64,000 nucleotides of DNA from Chitinophagaceae bacterium (GCA_017307735.1 JAFKGR010000017.1:37960-101959); one strand, 5' to 3'. Numbered from the stretch's first letter, positions 28,622 through 37,500 are shown. Notes: generated by a model from the letters alone, not told the origin. Numbers and translations: made by a program.

Positions 28622-29653
28622 TCAATAATATTTTTGTTTTATTCCCAGACTTTGATTTGTCTTTTGAATGGATTGTTCTCCATTTTCTTCAATACCTGTT
28701 AATGCTCTTATTGCGTCTATTGTTTCCGGAATAACGATGGCCTGGTTATCTACCACATACGCATAAAACAATTCATCATCCTGCACTTTCAGCATATCTT
28801 TCCACAGTGCCACTTCATACATATCGCCGTAGGGCCGGCTCAAACTCATCATCAGTTCTTTGATGGCATTATTGGCAGGTAGCCCATCTGCATATTCAAT
28901 CATAGCTATCCGCGATGACTTGTGAAATGCCTCCAGCACTTCATCTTTTGTTGCTTTTCTGGTTAATTGCACATTCCAGTAATGAAGATGGCTCAGGGTT
29001 TCAGGTACTTTTACAGCAGAAGTAATTACATCAAGTGAAGGGTCAACGCTCTGTGCATCGGGTCCCTGATGGCTGGGAATATCTTTTTCAGGGACCAGGG
29101 TATTCATGATACCACCCAGGTGACTCTCCCAGGGGTCTGTGGCCCTGCGCAGTAAAGTACCTCTTGCTTTTAACAGCAGTCCCGCATTTTTGAGTGCCGT
29201 TAGCGTTCGCACAATGGAAGTAGTATTGCAGGAAACCACACGGGTACTGTCAAGCCCTAAAGCAGTTTTATAATTGTTTTCGGCGCTGAATGAATGGCCC
29301 GTCGTTTCGTGTTTTTCGCCTCCCTGAACAATGAACTTTTTACCCTTTTGCCGGTACTGGGGAATATTCTGCGCTGCAATTTTCTTTGGCGTACAGTCCA
29401 CGATGACATCAACAACATCCAGCAGGTTCCTTAATGTGCCACGGACAGGAATACCGGCTTCCTTCATTTTGTTGGTGAAACCATCATCAAAACCATAAAC
29501 GGGATAGTGCTTACTGACAGCCATTTTTATGCGCCAGTCACTTACTACATCGCACACGCCTGATAATTCCATATCATCCTGCAACTGTATTGCATCTGCA
29601 ACTCGTTTGCCGATAACGCCATAACCGTTAACGGCTACTCTGATTTTTTTCAT
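28622..29653 (-). CDS. Type II (archaeal-type) glyceraldehyde-3-phosphate dehydrogenase
   Basis: Oxidises and phosphorylates glyceraldehyde-3-phosphate with NAD(P). The 343-residue sequence begins KIRVAVNGYGVIGKRVADAI, the Rossmann motif of the archaeal class, and the catalytic Cys142 lies in VVSCNTTSIVRT. Further class II segments are SAVKVPETLSHLHYWNVQL and ATDPWESHLGGIMNTL. It differs from the usual bacterial GapA, so horizontal origin is likely. It is embedded in the copper island, between SHOCT-protein and AAA-NTPase genes. Confidence 0.9.
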   Translation of the reverse strand: MKKIRVAVNGYGVIGKRVADAIQLQDDMELSGVCDVVSDWRIKMAVSKHYPVYGFDDGFTNKMKEAGIPVRGTLRNLLDVVDVIVDCTPKKIAAQNIPQYRQKGKKFIVQGGEKHETTGHSFSAENNYKTALGLDSTRVVSCNTTSIVRTLTALKNAGLLLKARGTLLRRATDPWESHLGGIMNTLVPEKDIPSHQGPDAQSVDPSLDVITSAVKVPETLSHLHYWNVQLTRKATKDEVLEAFHKSSRIAMIEYADGLPANNAIKELMMSLSRPYGDMYEVALWKDMLKVQDDELFYAYVVDNQAIVIPETIDAIRALTGIEENGEQSIQKTNQSLGIKQKYY

Positions 29654-29667
29654 AATGATCTTTAGTT

Positions 29668-29904
29668 TTAAGATTTAACTGATTTCTGATCATTTTCCAG
29701 AATTCTTTTTTGCTCCTGGTATTCCTCCTTATTAATCTGTCCCGAAGCGAAACGCTTTTGTAAAATATCAAGCGGCGAATCCTTCTTTTTCTTTTCGCCG
29801 GGTAAATCGTAGGGCGTTGCAAAAATCCAGAACAGAAGTGCAAGCCAGATGAACCACCATATCAGGTGCATTCCCCAAAAGTGATAACCGTCGTAGAAGT
29901 GCAT
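29668..29904 (-). CDS. SHOCT-domain small membrane protein
   Basis: 78 residues: a short hydrophobic segment rich in tryptophan (MHLIWWFIWLALLFWIFATPYDLPG, residues 12-36) and then a SHOCT domain, the short helix pair DILQKRFASGQINKEEYQEQKRILEND. SHOCT domains often tether or oligomerise membrane proteins. A paralog with the same layout lies at 30559-30771. Function unknown. Confidence 0.75.
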   Translation of the reverse strand: MHFYDGYHFWGMHLIWWFIWLALLFWIFATPYDLPGEKKKKDSPLDILQKRFASGQINKEEYQEQKRILENDQKSVKS

Positions 29905-29959
29905 AACTTTAAGTTTAAGTTGTTAATAAATATTTTTTGATACAACAATTCTTTTCATT

Positions 29960-30238
29960 TCACTTTGCTTTTAAAGTAGCGTTGTAAATCCCGGCTATGC
30001 AGGCGCCTACTAACCAGCCCAATACAAATATTTCTACAATGCCGATGCAGGCTTCCCCGAAGGGTATTTTCATACGGATAACCGAACTTACATCCAATCC
30101 ATGCAGCAGGCTGTTAAAAAACTTTACCGTTCCATTTTGACCAACGGTTGCCATCACTATCATACAACCCGCATAAAGTAAGGCGCAGGTAAGTCCCGTT
30201 GCAAAGCCAAATTTTTTTACGTTAATGGTGGTGTGCAT
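29960..30238 (-). CDS. DUF5676-type small membrane protein
   Basis: 92 residues with two transmembrane helices: FGFATGLTCALLYAGCMIVMA and IGIVEIFVLGWLVGACIAGIY. Matches the pattern of DUF5676 family membrane proteins. The start at 30238 (MHTTINVKKFG) overlaps the end of the upstream gene by 17 bases in another frame, a tight operon arrangement. Longer in-frame ATGs exist upstream but would put a basic stretch before the first helix. Function unknown. Confidence 0.6.
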   Translation of the reverse strand: MHTTINVKKFGFATGLTCALLYAGCMIVMATVGQNGTVKFFNSLLHGLDVSSVIRMKIPFGEACIGIVEIFVLGWLVGACIAGIYNATLKAK

Positions 30239-30452
30239 GGTTTTCTGTTTTATCGTTTTCTGAATTTGTTTGATTTTGCCCATGATGATGCCCGCCATCA
30301 TAATGCATCGGCATTAAAAGGTGACAGGCAAACATGGTCAGGATAAAGATGAACAGAGAGGCGCCCGAGCCTAAACCTAATGCAGACGCCAGAAAGATGA
30401 GCAGCAGGGGAACAGTGCATCCGATAATCATCCGGATAATATGCTTTTTCAT
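30222..30452 (-). CDS. Small membrane protein with His-rich tail (DUF2933-like)
   Basis: 76 residues. Two hydrophobic segments lead to ACHLLMPMHYDGGHHHGQ and a His/Asn-rich tail ending HAHHH. The layout is similar to DUF2933-type proteins, which also carry a Cys-His segment after the helices. The histidines could bind metal ions, consistent with the copper context, but this is inference. The stop overlaps the next gene by 17 bases. Confidence 0.6.
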   Translation of the reverse strand: MKKHIIRMIIGCTVPLLLIFLASALGLGSGASLFIFILTMFACHLLMPMHYDGGHHHGQNQTNSENDKTENHAHHH

Positions 30453-30558
30453 TATTAAGTTTTTTAAACTATTCAGTTAACATATACATAATTGAACAGC
30501 AGTGATAATAATGATGTCGCTTTTGTTTTTGGAAAAGTATCGGACGCCAAAGTTTACA

Positions 30559-30771
30559 CTAACTTTTATTCAGTATTTCTTTTGTTTCCTCAAACTCTTC
30601 TTTCGTTATTTCTCCTTTTGCAAATCTTTTCTTTAGAATATCCAATGGCGTATCTCTTTTGTTTCGCTGCCCCGGAAGATCCCACGGGGTAACAAAAACC
30701 CAGATGATAAAAATGATCCAGAGAATCCACCATATCCAGTGCATTCCCCAAAATTCTCCATAATGATGCAT
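30559..30771 (-). CDS. SHOCT-domain small membrane protein (paralog)
   Basis: 70 residues with the same plan as the 29668-29904 protein: a Trp-rich anchor (MHWIWWILWIIFIIWVFV) and SHOCT pair DILKKRFAKGEITKEEFEETKEIL. The two copies in one island look like a local duplication with divergence. Confidence 0.75.
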   Translation of the reverse strand: MHHYGEFWGMHWIWWILWIIFIIWVFVTPWDLPGQRNKRDTPLDILKKRFAKGEITKEEFEETKEILNKS

Positions 30772-30852
30772 AATTGTAGTGATTTAAAAGTTATTAAAAT
30801 AGAGACTCGCGGACTTTGTGTTTTTTAGTGAATGATTGATAGAAATTTTATG

Positions 30853-31263
30853 TCAATGGTTATGATTATGATCTTCTTTCATCGGGCTGTCCTGTTGCTG
30901 CTTATCCGCTTTGTTCATTTGGTTCATCATCATTTTATTCATCATCATTTTATGCATATCCTTATTTTCCATCATCATGTTCATCATGTTGCGGCGCATA
31001 GCGCTGTCTTTACCGGCCGTCTCCATCATTTCTTTCATCATTCCCTTGTGCTGCATCATGGTGTGCATTGCCTCTTTGTTTTTCATGATATGCGTTGTCA
31101 TTTTATCCATCATCGCTGGATCTTTGCAAATCATGGCCATTACAGAATCCCGCCCGGCCTTGTTTTTCATCATCTCTTTTGCAGAGGAGTGCTGATGTTG
31201 TGCCAGGACAAACAGCGGCATCATCATAATTGACGCCATTAAAAGAATTTTTAAATTTTTCAT
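30853..31263 (-). CDS. Met- and His-rich exported protein (SilE/PcoE-like)
   Basis: 136 residues with a signal peptide (about 1-20, MKNLKILLMASIMMMPLFVLAQ). The mature part has more than 30 methionines arranged as MM and MxxM pairs, starting HQHSSAKEMMKNKAG, with a C-terminal HNHNH. Such proteins buffer Cu(I) or Ag(I) in the periplasm of other bacteria (SilE, PcoE). No enzyme motif is seen. It lies between the SHOCT protein and the HYC protein genes. Confidence 0.65.
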   Translation of the reverse strand: MKNLKILLMASIMMMPLFVLAQHQHSSAKEMMKNKAGRDSVMAMICKDPAMMDKMTTHIMKNKEAMHTMMQHKGMMKEMMETAGKDSAMRRNMMNMMMENKDMHKMMMNKMMMNQMNKADKQQQDSPMKEDHNHNH

Positions 31264-31598
31264 TTTATATTATTTTTTGAGTGAATGATTATTTGATTTT
31301 TGCATCATAATTTTTGTTTTCTCGCCGCGCTCCTGATATTTTCAAACTGTTCAAAATAATGTTACAGGATGTTTTTGATGTTCGGACAATCACCTGTATT
31401 TTCAATTTGAAAGATATTTTCTATTCCAGCGCCCGTATTTTTTCTTAAACTCTTTTCAATAAAATTGGTTTTTATCGAATTGCTTAGAAAGGCGGCCGGA
31501 ATTCGTAATGTCTGTTTTGTCAATAAAATCTTCGGATCAGGAACTTACAATACGTGTATATCTTATAACAAATGACTCCCTGATGCGGACGAAGATTA
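31264..31598. other. Intergenic region within the copper island
   Basis: 335 bases between the Met-rich and HYC genes. On the minus strand one frame stays open for about 58 codons (ending in a stop near 31355) but has no start codon or recognisable family, so it is not called. Promoter function for the downstream genes is likely. Confidence 0.4.
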
Positions 31599-31991
31599 TT
31601 AAATCCGGTAAGTGCAAATAAACGAAAGCGACGAAGGAGAATGACTTCGTTCAAAACCGGACGAAGAAAAATGATTGTTGAGAGAAACGGTTTGTGGATA
31701 CGTCTCTGCTGCATTGATAAAATAAACCGGTATCGTAACGTCGGGAAAATTGGAGCTTAACCAATATTGCTGAGCTGTTTTATGGTTATCTGTTTTTGCA
31801 CAAATTATCTTTTCCGAACAGCATCCATTATGAGTAGAATTGTGTGTGCCACAATTACATTGCACAGCAACTCCAAAATTTGCAAAAGTTAATCCCGAAT
31901 ATTTGCCACCGCAATAATGCATATTTATGGTGGTGGAAAAAGACGTCGTGGTATAGATTACCAGTAAAAATATAGAGATTATCTTTTTCAT
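31599..31991 (-). CDS. HYC_CC_PP family exported protein
   Basis: 130 residues with signal peptide MKKIISIFLLVIYTTTSFS. The mature start INMHYCGGKYSGL carries the HYC motif, and GCCSEKIICAK carries the CC pair. The proline pair that gives the family its name is not evident here. The cysteines and histidine suggest metal binding in the periplasm. It is the gene before the Met-rich protein in the transcription order. Confidence 0.7.
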   Translation of the reverse strand: MKKIISIFLLVIYTTTSFSTTINMHYCGGKYSGLTFANFGVAVQCNCGTHNSTHNGCCSEKIICAKTDNHKTAQQYWLSSNFPDVTIPVYFINAAETYPQTVSLNNHFSSSGFERSHSPSSLSFICTYRI

Positions 31992-32105
31992 TTTATTTAG
32001 ACAATTAAAAGTAAATATCTTATGTCCTTCAAAAAATGACGTTCATCAGCCGTTAATATGATTTTGGTTATTATATGTTTTTAACCTGACAATGATTGAT
32101 TCCAT

Positions 32106-34367
32106 TTAATAGGTTAATTTGATACCGGCGCCAAAGCCCATATCACTATCGTAGTGTACACGAATGCCCATATTTTTGGTGATGATATAACTTAGCCCAC
32201 CCCGGTATTCATAGTCGGTATTTACCATAAAATCACCCCGCAGCCTTGCGGTAAGCGGAATATCCTCACGGAATAATTGTAGTCTCACTTTCCCATCGTG
32301 ATACACTTCAGTTTGAAAAACCAGAAACATCGGCAGGGTATAATTAAATCCAAGACTGACCGCTGCCCGTTTATCCTTCGTCTCCTCTTGACCGAAGAGG
32401 TTTTTTGCATGCGTATCTCTTCCGTTAATTCTGTACCGGCCATCAAAGCCTATAAAGGGCATAAACCATTGCATCTTCCCTACATACCGCCCGATGTGTG
32501 TTTCGCTTTCATAACCGTTTCTGTCATTATAGCCCAACCGCCATTCGGTACCTATGCTCCATCGGGTATTTTCAAGCAGTATTTTACCATCATTGCCGTT
32601 GGTGGCAAAATCGTTTTCAGCAAACAGGTAAAACATATTGCTTCCCTTTTGAAGCATTTTGTAGGCTGCTGCTTTGTCGGGCAGTTCGGGGTTATTGTAG
32701 TTGCCCACATCAAACACCCGGTTCATACCACTCATCATGTGGTAAAGAATGTGGCAGTGAAAAAACCAGTCGCCCTCATTGTTGGCGGCAAATTCTACAG
32801 TGTCCGTTTCCATCGGCATAATGTCTATGACGTTTTTCATGGGCGCATAATCGCCCTGTCCGTTCAGTACCCTGAAATCAAAGCCATGCAGGTGCATCGG
32901 ATGCCGCATCATGGAATTGTTGTGTAATACCAGGCGCAGTACTTCGCCTTTTTTGACCGGAATTTTATCTGCCTCCGACAACACTTTATTGTTTATGCTC
33001 CACACATACCGGTTCATATTACCGGTAAGTACCAGCCGTATTTCCCGAACGGGAGCATTTGCGGGCAGGGTTGTTTTCACCGGAGATTTGAGCATGGCAT
33101 AGTTGAGGGTTACCAAACCTTCTCCTGCCGATGAATGATGAGCATGCATTGTATCGATTTTCATGTCCATATTCATATCCATCCCTGGCATTTCGCTGCT
33201 TTTATTTCCTTCGGCCAGTTCGGGATACATTACAGCGTTCATATCCATTTGTTGCATGGACATGTTCATTCCCATATCTTTCATATCTCCGTTCATTTTC
33301 ATCATATCGTTCATCATCTTCATGCCTTCAAAATATTTTAGAGCGGGCAATGGGGTAGCCGGATGTTTCATACCGGAACCTAAAAAGAGCGATGCTGAAC
33401 CTGAACGGTCTTCCGGTGTGGCCAACAGTTCATAAGCCATATTATCTTTTGGAATCGTTACCACAATATCATAGGTTTCGGAAACACCTATCAGCAACCT
33501 GTCCACCTCTACGGGCTGTACATCATTGCCGTCATTGGCTACTACCGTAATTTTTCCGCCAGAGTATGTCAGCCAGAAATAATCGGAACCTCCTCCATTG
33601 GCTATTCGTAAACGCACCTTGTCACCTGCTTTGAATTGTGAAAGCTGATATTCTTTTTTGCCATTGATCAGGAAAGCATCATAATGAATATCACTTACAT
33701 CCATCGCCTTCATGCGCTTCTTTTCGTTGGTCAGTTTGGTTTTGAAATATCCTTCTCTGAGTGCCTCTCCATAGCTCTGGGTTGTTTTCTTTTTTATGGC
33801 AAACCAGTCCGATCCGTAGTGTAACATCCGTTGAATGTTTTTCGGATTCAGGTTAGTCCACTCACTTAGGATTACAGGTACGGTGGGCAGATCGTCTATG
33901 CCTGGCCGAAATGCGGTATCGCCCGTTCTTTTGTGCATGATAAACATTCCATACATGCCGATTTGTTCCTGGTAGCCGGCGTGCGAATGATACCAATGTG
34001 TTCCGTGTTGCATGATGGGAAACCGGTAGGTGTAGGTAGTTCCCGGTGCAATGGGCATTTGGGTCAGGTAGGGTACGCCGTCCATTTCGTTGGGTAGCCA
34101 TACACCATGCCAGTGCAGTGAGGTGTTTTCTTTAAGGCGGTTGTGCACCACAATTTCTGCCGTATCGCCTTCAGTAAACTCAAGAGTGGGCATGGGTATC
34201 CGGCCGTTTACGGCAATGGCCTGTTTTGTTTTTCCCGCAAAATTTACCGTGGTATCGGTAACATATAGATCGTAGTGTACCACCTTTTGTGCAAACAGAG
34301 GGATGGAAATAAAGAGCGGCAGGCTCATTAAAGCGGCTCTTAATCTTTTTCTATTTAATGGATACAT
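32106..34367 (-). CDS. Multicopper oxidase with C-terminal CopB-like outer-membrane barrel
   Basis: Periplasmic Cu(I) oxidase of CopA/PcoA type, 753 residues, unusually fused to a barrel domain. The signal peptide ends near residue 26. Copper ligands: HWHG (85-88), HWYHSHAG near 125, HPMHLHGF near 490, and HCHILYHMMSGM (537-548). A Met-rich insert lies at about 345-420. From about 557 the sequence changes to a beta-strand repeat (NTRWSIGTEWRLGYND, ending GIKLTY), resembling CopB/PcoB, which is a separate gene in other bacteria. The last strand lacks a Phe but ends aromatic. The downstream gene is the HYC protein. Confidence 0.85.
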   Translation of the reverse strand: MYPLNRKRLRAALMSLPLFISIPLFAQKVVHYDLYVTDTTVNFAGKTKQAIAVNGRIPMPTLEFTEGDTAEIVVHNRLKENTSLHWHGVWLPNEMDGVPYLTQMPIAPGTTYTYRFPIMQHGTHWYHSHAGYQEQIGMYGMFIMHKRTGDTAFRPGIDDLPTVPVILSEWTNLNPKNIQRMLHYGSDWFAIKKKTTQSYGEALREGYFKTKLTNEKKRMKAMDVSDIHYDAFLINGKKEYQLSQFKAGDKVRLRIANGGGSDYFWLTYSGGKITVVANDGNDVQPVEVDRLLIGVSETYDIVVTIPKDNMAYELLATPEDRSGSASLFLGSGMKHPATPLPALKYFEGMKMMNDMMKMNGDMKDMGMNMSMQQMDMNAVMYPELAEGNKSSEMPGMDMNMDMKIDTMHAHHSSAGEGLVTLNYAMLKSPVKTTLPANAPVREIRLVLTGNMNRYVWSINNKVLSEADKIPVKKGEVLRLVLHNNSMMRHPMHLHGFDFRVLNGQGDYAPMKNVIDIMPMETDTVEFAANNEGDWFFHCHILYHMMSGMNRVFDVGNYNNPELPDKAAAYKMLQKGSNMFYLFAENDFATNGNDGKILLENTRWSIGTEWRLGYNDRNGYESETHIGRYVGKMQWFMPFIGFDGRYRINGRDTHAKNLFGQEETKDKRAAVSLGFNYTLPMFLVFQTEVYHDGKVRLQLFREDIPLTARLRGDFMVNTDYEYRGGLSYIITKNMGIRVHYDSDMGFGAGIKLTY

Positions 34368-34373
34368 ATTTTT

Positions 34374-34829
34374 TTATTGTTGTTTTGTTATCCAATTGAT
34401 TAATATTTTTCTTTGGGCATCTGTGAGCCTTGCTTCCGTGTGAAACCAGGTATAAGAACGCAGGGGCATTTCTTTCTTTTCTACCTGTGTTTTGATGGAA
34501 CCCAGTAACCGGTCTTGTTTCAGGTCAAAATAATTGCCCCACTCATTGAAGTTCAGATCCTTTTTTGCCTGGCGAATGTGATACTCTACTAAGGCTCTCC
34601 CCGGCTGGATATAATCAAACCACTGGTAATGGGTGTTATTGCTATGACAACTATAGCAAGACGTCAGCAATATTTGTTTTACTTTAGCAGGAGGGTTATA
34701 CACCTGTATAAAATCAGTATTAACCACCGGATTGTTATCCATATTACGTGAGGGTTGGTAAAACTGAAAAGCCAGAAACAAAACTAAAATTATAAGAGAT
34801 GCTTTTTTATAATTAAAGTTTCGTTTCAT
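34374..34829 (-). CDS. Haem-binding (cytochrome-like) domain protein
   Basis: 151 residues. An N-terminal hydrophobic anchor (about 12-30) is followed by the haem attachment motif CYSCHSNNTHYQWFDYIQPG (CxxCH). This layout is known as the haem-binding domain (DUF/Haem_bd) in Bacteroidota. It may pass electrons to the neighbouring multicopper oxidase, but this is inferred from position. It overlaps the preceding DUF3347 gene by 4 bases. Confidence 0.8.
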   Translation of the reverse strand: MKRNFNYKKASLIILVLFLAFQFYQPSRNMDNNPVVNTDFIQVYNPPAKVKQILLTSCYSCHSNNTHYQWFDYIQPGRALVEYHIRQAKKDLNFNEWGNYFDLKQDRLLGSIKTQVEKKEMPLRSYTWFHTEARLTDAQRKILINWITKQQ

Positions 34830-35416
34830 TTGAGTTCTTTTACAATTTCACCGCACGCAGGCATTTGACTGCCATAGTATGGGTTATTAATTTCCTTGCT
34901 GTCGCTTATCCAATCGGCACCTTTGCCATTATTGAACATTGGACAATGGATTTGATATAACTTTTGGGGCGCACCTAAAAGAGCAATCAGGTCTAATACA
35001 TCTTTGCTCAAAAACTCCAGATGCTCCCGCTGGTGGGCAATCTTTCCTGCATTGTCGCGGATATGTTCAGCATTCTCTCTGGTATCTGCAGCTATTTCCA
35101 TATACTGTTTCATTTTATCAGCAGGGATGGCATTCATATCCATATTTTGTAAGGTAGCTGCCAACTGCTTTCCTGCTCCGGATGCCCCTTGGCCATCATC
35201 GGCAGCAAGCGCATTTTCCAGTTTGAGATAATTCGCAACAATGGGTGCAATGGAAAAGTCTTTCGCTGCATTGGTTTCGTTTGGCACGGAAACTTCTTTG
35301 TCCGGTACTGTTGTTGTGTTGTCATCTGCTTTTTCATTGCCGGATTGATTGGTGCACGAAACGGCAGTTACAAGGATAAGTACAAGCGCTATGATTGAAA
35401 ATGTGATTTTTTTCAT
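34826..35416 (-). CDS. DUF3347 exported lipoprotein
   Basis: 196 residues with a lipoprotein signal (AVSC, Cys about 21). The DUF3347 helical bundle runs through VANYLKLENALAADDGQGASGA. The C-terminus IHCPMFNNGKGADWISDSKEI..PYYGSQMPACGEI holds the C-P-M and C-G motif associated with metal binding in CusB- and CzcB-like proteins. It overlaps the haem-binding gene by 4 bases, so both are in one transcript. Confidence 0.8.
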   Translation of the reverse strand: MKKITFSIIALVLILVTAVSCTNQSGNEKADDNTTTVPDKEVSVPNETNAAKDFSIAPIVANYLKLENALAADDGQGASGAGKQLAATLQNMDMNAIPADKMKQYMEIAADTRENAEHIRDNAGKIAHQREHLEFLSKDVLDLIALLGAPQKLYQIHCPMFNNGKGADWISDSKEINNPYYGSQMPACGEIVKELK

Positions 35417-35450
35417 TTCTTATATTTTTAAAAATTATTGTTATGGACGA

Positions 35451-35969
35451 TTAATTCAGTGTCTCAACTATTTTCCCGCAGGAAGACATTTTTGAACCGT
35501 AATAAGGGTTTTTGATTTCCCTGCTGTTTGTCAGCCAGTATGCTTTCTTCATCGGGCAGTAACTGTAATAAACAGGATTGGACGATAGCCTTGTTGATTT
35601 TGCCAGGGCAAACATTTTTACAGAAAGGCCTGCAAACGCATCTCGCTGCTTTTTTATATCCTTTGCATCGGCAATGATTGTGGCATCATTTACAAGCGGA
35701 CGGATACTGCCGGCAGAAGAAGTGTTATTGTCCATTTCATGAATGACCTTAAGGAAGGATGCTGCTGCTTTAGAAGCCAAATCGGCGTTGTCGCCTGCCA
35801 ATGCATCTTTTATCGTGTAATAGGATGTGAGTAGTTGTGCAAGGCTTGAATTACTGATCGTATGTAGAGTTGAGGCAGCAGCCTGCTGGTGTGCCTCATG
35901 GTCGTGTTGTGCAAAGACTGGAATTGCAGTACTGCAAAACAGGATTGCAGTAATAATATACTTTTTCAT
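35451..35969 (-). CDS. DUF3347 exported protein (paralog)
   Basis: 172 residues from the ATG at 35969, which gives a clean signal peptide (KKYIITAILFCSTAIPVFAQ); longer in-frame starts add a hydrophobic run that does not fit. The mature part has HDHEAHQQ, the DUF3347 helices (LLTSYYTIKDALAGDNADLA) and the C-terminal SYCPMKKAYWLTNS..PYYGSKMSSCGK. It is about a third identical in motif layout to the following DUF3347 gene. It is likely a periplasmic metal-binding factor. Confidence 0.8.
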   Translation of the reverse strand: MKKYIITAILFCSTAIPVFAQHDHEAHQQAAASTLHTISNSSLAQLLTSYYTIKDALAGDNADLASKAAASFLKVIHEMDNNTSSAGSIRPLVNDATIIADAKDIKKQRDAFAGLSVKMFALAKSTRLSSNPVYYSYCPMKKAYWLTNSREIKNPYYGSKMSSCGKIVETLN

Positions 35970-36047
35970 TTGATTTAATTTAATGTATGAATACAAAAGG
36001 TACAGGCATGACGTCACCGCTATGCCGAAACAATGTGATACATTAAA

Positions 36048-36524
36048 TCAAATCTGGAAACTACGGATAGCTACCCGTATATCGGGTACAGGGAGCCGCC
36101 AACTTCGGACAATATAACTAGTGTTGTCAGATATCCCCGGAGTGGAAAAAAGAGAGACATTAAATAAAGGATAAATAAAACAAACGGAAAAAACTGGTGT
36201 TAATGGTGTTGAAATAGCAGGCTCAATATTCTTATTCAGTAATGAAAATGCGGTCACAGCATCACTACAACAATTATCGTTTTGGGTACTTGAAAACAAA
36301 TACGAACTTACTTTTTCATTTTGGTGAAATGATGATTTGCCGCTATGTTCATACGTAGCGCCGTGCCGGTGAGATTGCTCAGCCGTTTCGTTTTCTGCGT
36401 GATGATGCTTACTGTTGAATCCCATATCCATTCCCACGGCACATGCAAAACCGATAATGGTATTCAGTGAGAATACTATCAACAGAATTGCTGCTTTAAA
36501 TTGTATGGCCTTGATTCTTTTCAT
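36048..36524 (-). CDS. Exported protein, HYC_CC_PP-like
   Basis: 158 residues from 36524; a longer ORF (36605) adds a run that does not fit a signal. The signal peptide is MKRIKAIQFKAAILLIVFS. The mature part is rich in histidine (HHHAENETAEQSHRHG) and has the NCCSDAV cysteine pair and two PL/PV motifs later. The HYC motif itself is not obvious, so the family call is tentative. It is the first gene of the copper cluster. Confidence 0.5.
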   Translation of the reverse strand: MKRIKAIQFKAAILLIVFSLNTIIGFACAVGMDMGFNSKHHHAENETAEQSHRHGATYEHSGKSSFHQNEKVSSYLFSSTQNDNCCSDAVTAFSLLNKNIEPAISTPLTPVFSVCFIYPLFNVSLFSTPGISDNTSYIVRSWRLPVPDIRVAIRSFQI

Positions 36525-36583
36525 CCAAAAACATATCAGGATTTTGATGGAAAAGTATTTTCTTTTCCTGCTAAAACCGCTGG

Positions 36584-36591
36584 CAAAGTTA
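36584..36591 (-). promoter_or_regulatory. Bacteroidota -7 box for the copper cluster
   Basis: Read on the minus strand this is TAACTTTG, a perfect TAnnTTTG match, 60 bases before the 36524 start. It supports that start and marks the probable promoter of the first gene. No -33 box at the usual spacing was found. Confidence 0.4.
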
Positions 36592-36605
36592 TTAAAACCT
36601 GGCAT

Positions 36606-37094
36606 ACCCGTTCCTTTGATACAAGTGTTTGGTATTCTTTAACAAAAATTGCAAAACCGCTTTTTTTACAAGCGCTAACTCATTTGTTTATCTTCATCTG
36701 TCCATGTTGCATTTCATCCGTTTTTTCATTCATCCTCCCTCGCATGATCTTCATTATTTTTTGAAAAAAAATTAATAAGATTCAAAGTGCTTTATAGGTA
36801 TTGGGCGGGTACCCCAGCAACACTTAAAATTGCCTTTTTTATTTACCTAAATTAGAATACTTTTAAACTGTTATAAGCCCTTTGCAGTAGGCCGGCGTTT
36901 CAAGTAAGGTATTCTTGCCATAATCAAACGTTTTTGAGATAATCTTATATGTTCCTCCATGCCCTTTTGGTATTTAGTGTAAGTGAATCAAAAGGGTGAT
37001 CAGGCAAATGTTATTCGTTACATAGTTCCCAATTATCTCCGAATTAGCAACGAATAATATTGGGTTTGTGACAGGAACATGTAATACCCAAATT
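36606..37094. other. Intergenic region upstream of the copper island
   Basis: About 490 bases from the start of the copper cluster to the IS1182-like remnant. No ORF, repeat or RNA is recognised. The first tens of bases carry the cluster promoter. Confidence 0.4.
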
Positions 37095-37500
37095 CTATTT
37101 ATCCCAAGGGTTCTTTATGAGTAAACCTGCTGTACCCGGAAAATGTTGTAAGAACATGTTTTCCTGAATCTGAGCGATGGTTTCCCTGTCGGACAGATTT
37201 CCGGGATACTTTGATGATTACCGCACCCAAAATGACTCTGCCACTGATTGGGGGCCGGCCCTCTTTTGATGGGAATAAATCATCATAGTATCTCACCAAC
37301 CTGTCCCAGGGAATGCTGTGGGCTAATTTTACCCAGCGGTCTTCTTTGGTTATTTTTTGTTCAAAGGGTGTCTCAAAACCCGGCAATACCAATTGGTTGG
37401 GGCTGGCGTACGCAGGAGTAGATACACGCTTTCTGCCTCCATTTTCTGAGTCTCCTTGTATTTGAATATTGTTTTGTGAATGCCAATTCAAATATAGCAA
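37095..37500 (-). pseudogene. IS1182/IS5-like transposase N-terminal remnant
   Basis: The frame reads LVLPGFETPFEQKITKEDRWVKLAHSIPWDRLVRYYDDLF..KEGRPPISGRVILGAVIIK, a typical IS1182-family N-terminus. After IIK the match moves to the +1 frame (LSDRETIAQIQENMFLQ), so there is a frameshift; a stop at about 37095 ends the piece. The catalytic DDE domain is absent. Confidence 0.75.

Noticed and set aside
30832..31233. Plus-strand His-rich ORF of 133 codons
   Set aside because: It is the antisense of the Met-rich gene: ATG codons read backwards as CAT (His). The sense protein has a signal peptide.
32298..32927. Plus-strand 209-codon ORF inside the multicopper oxidase gene
   Set aside because: It is antisense to a gene with intact copper motifs and has no recognisable family.
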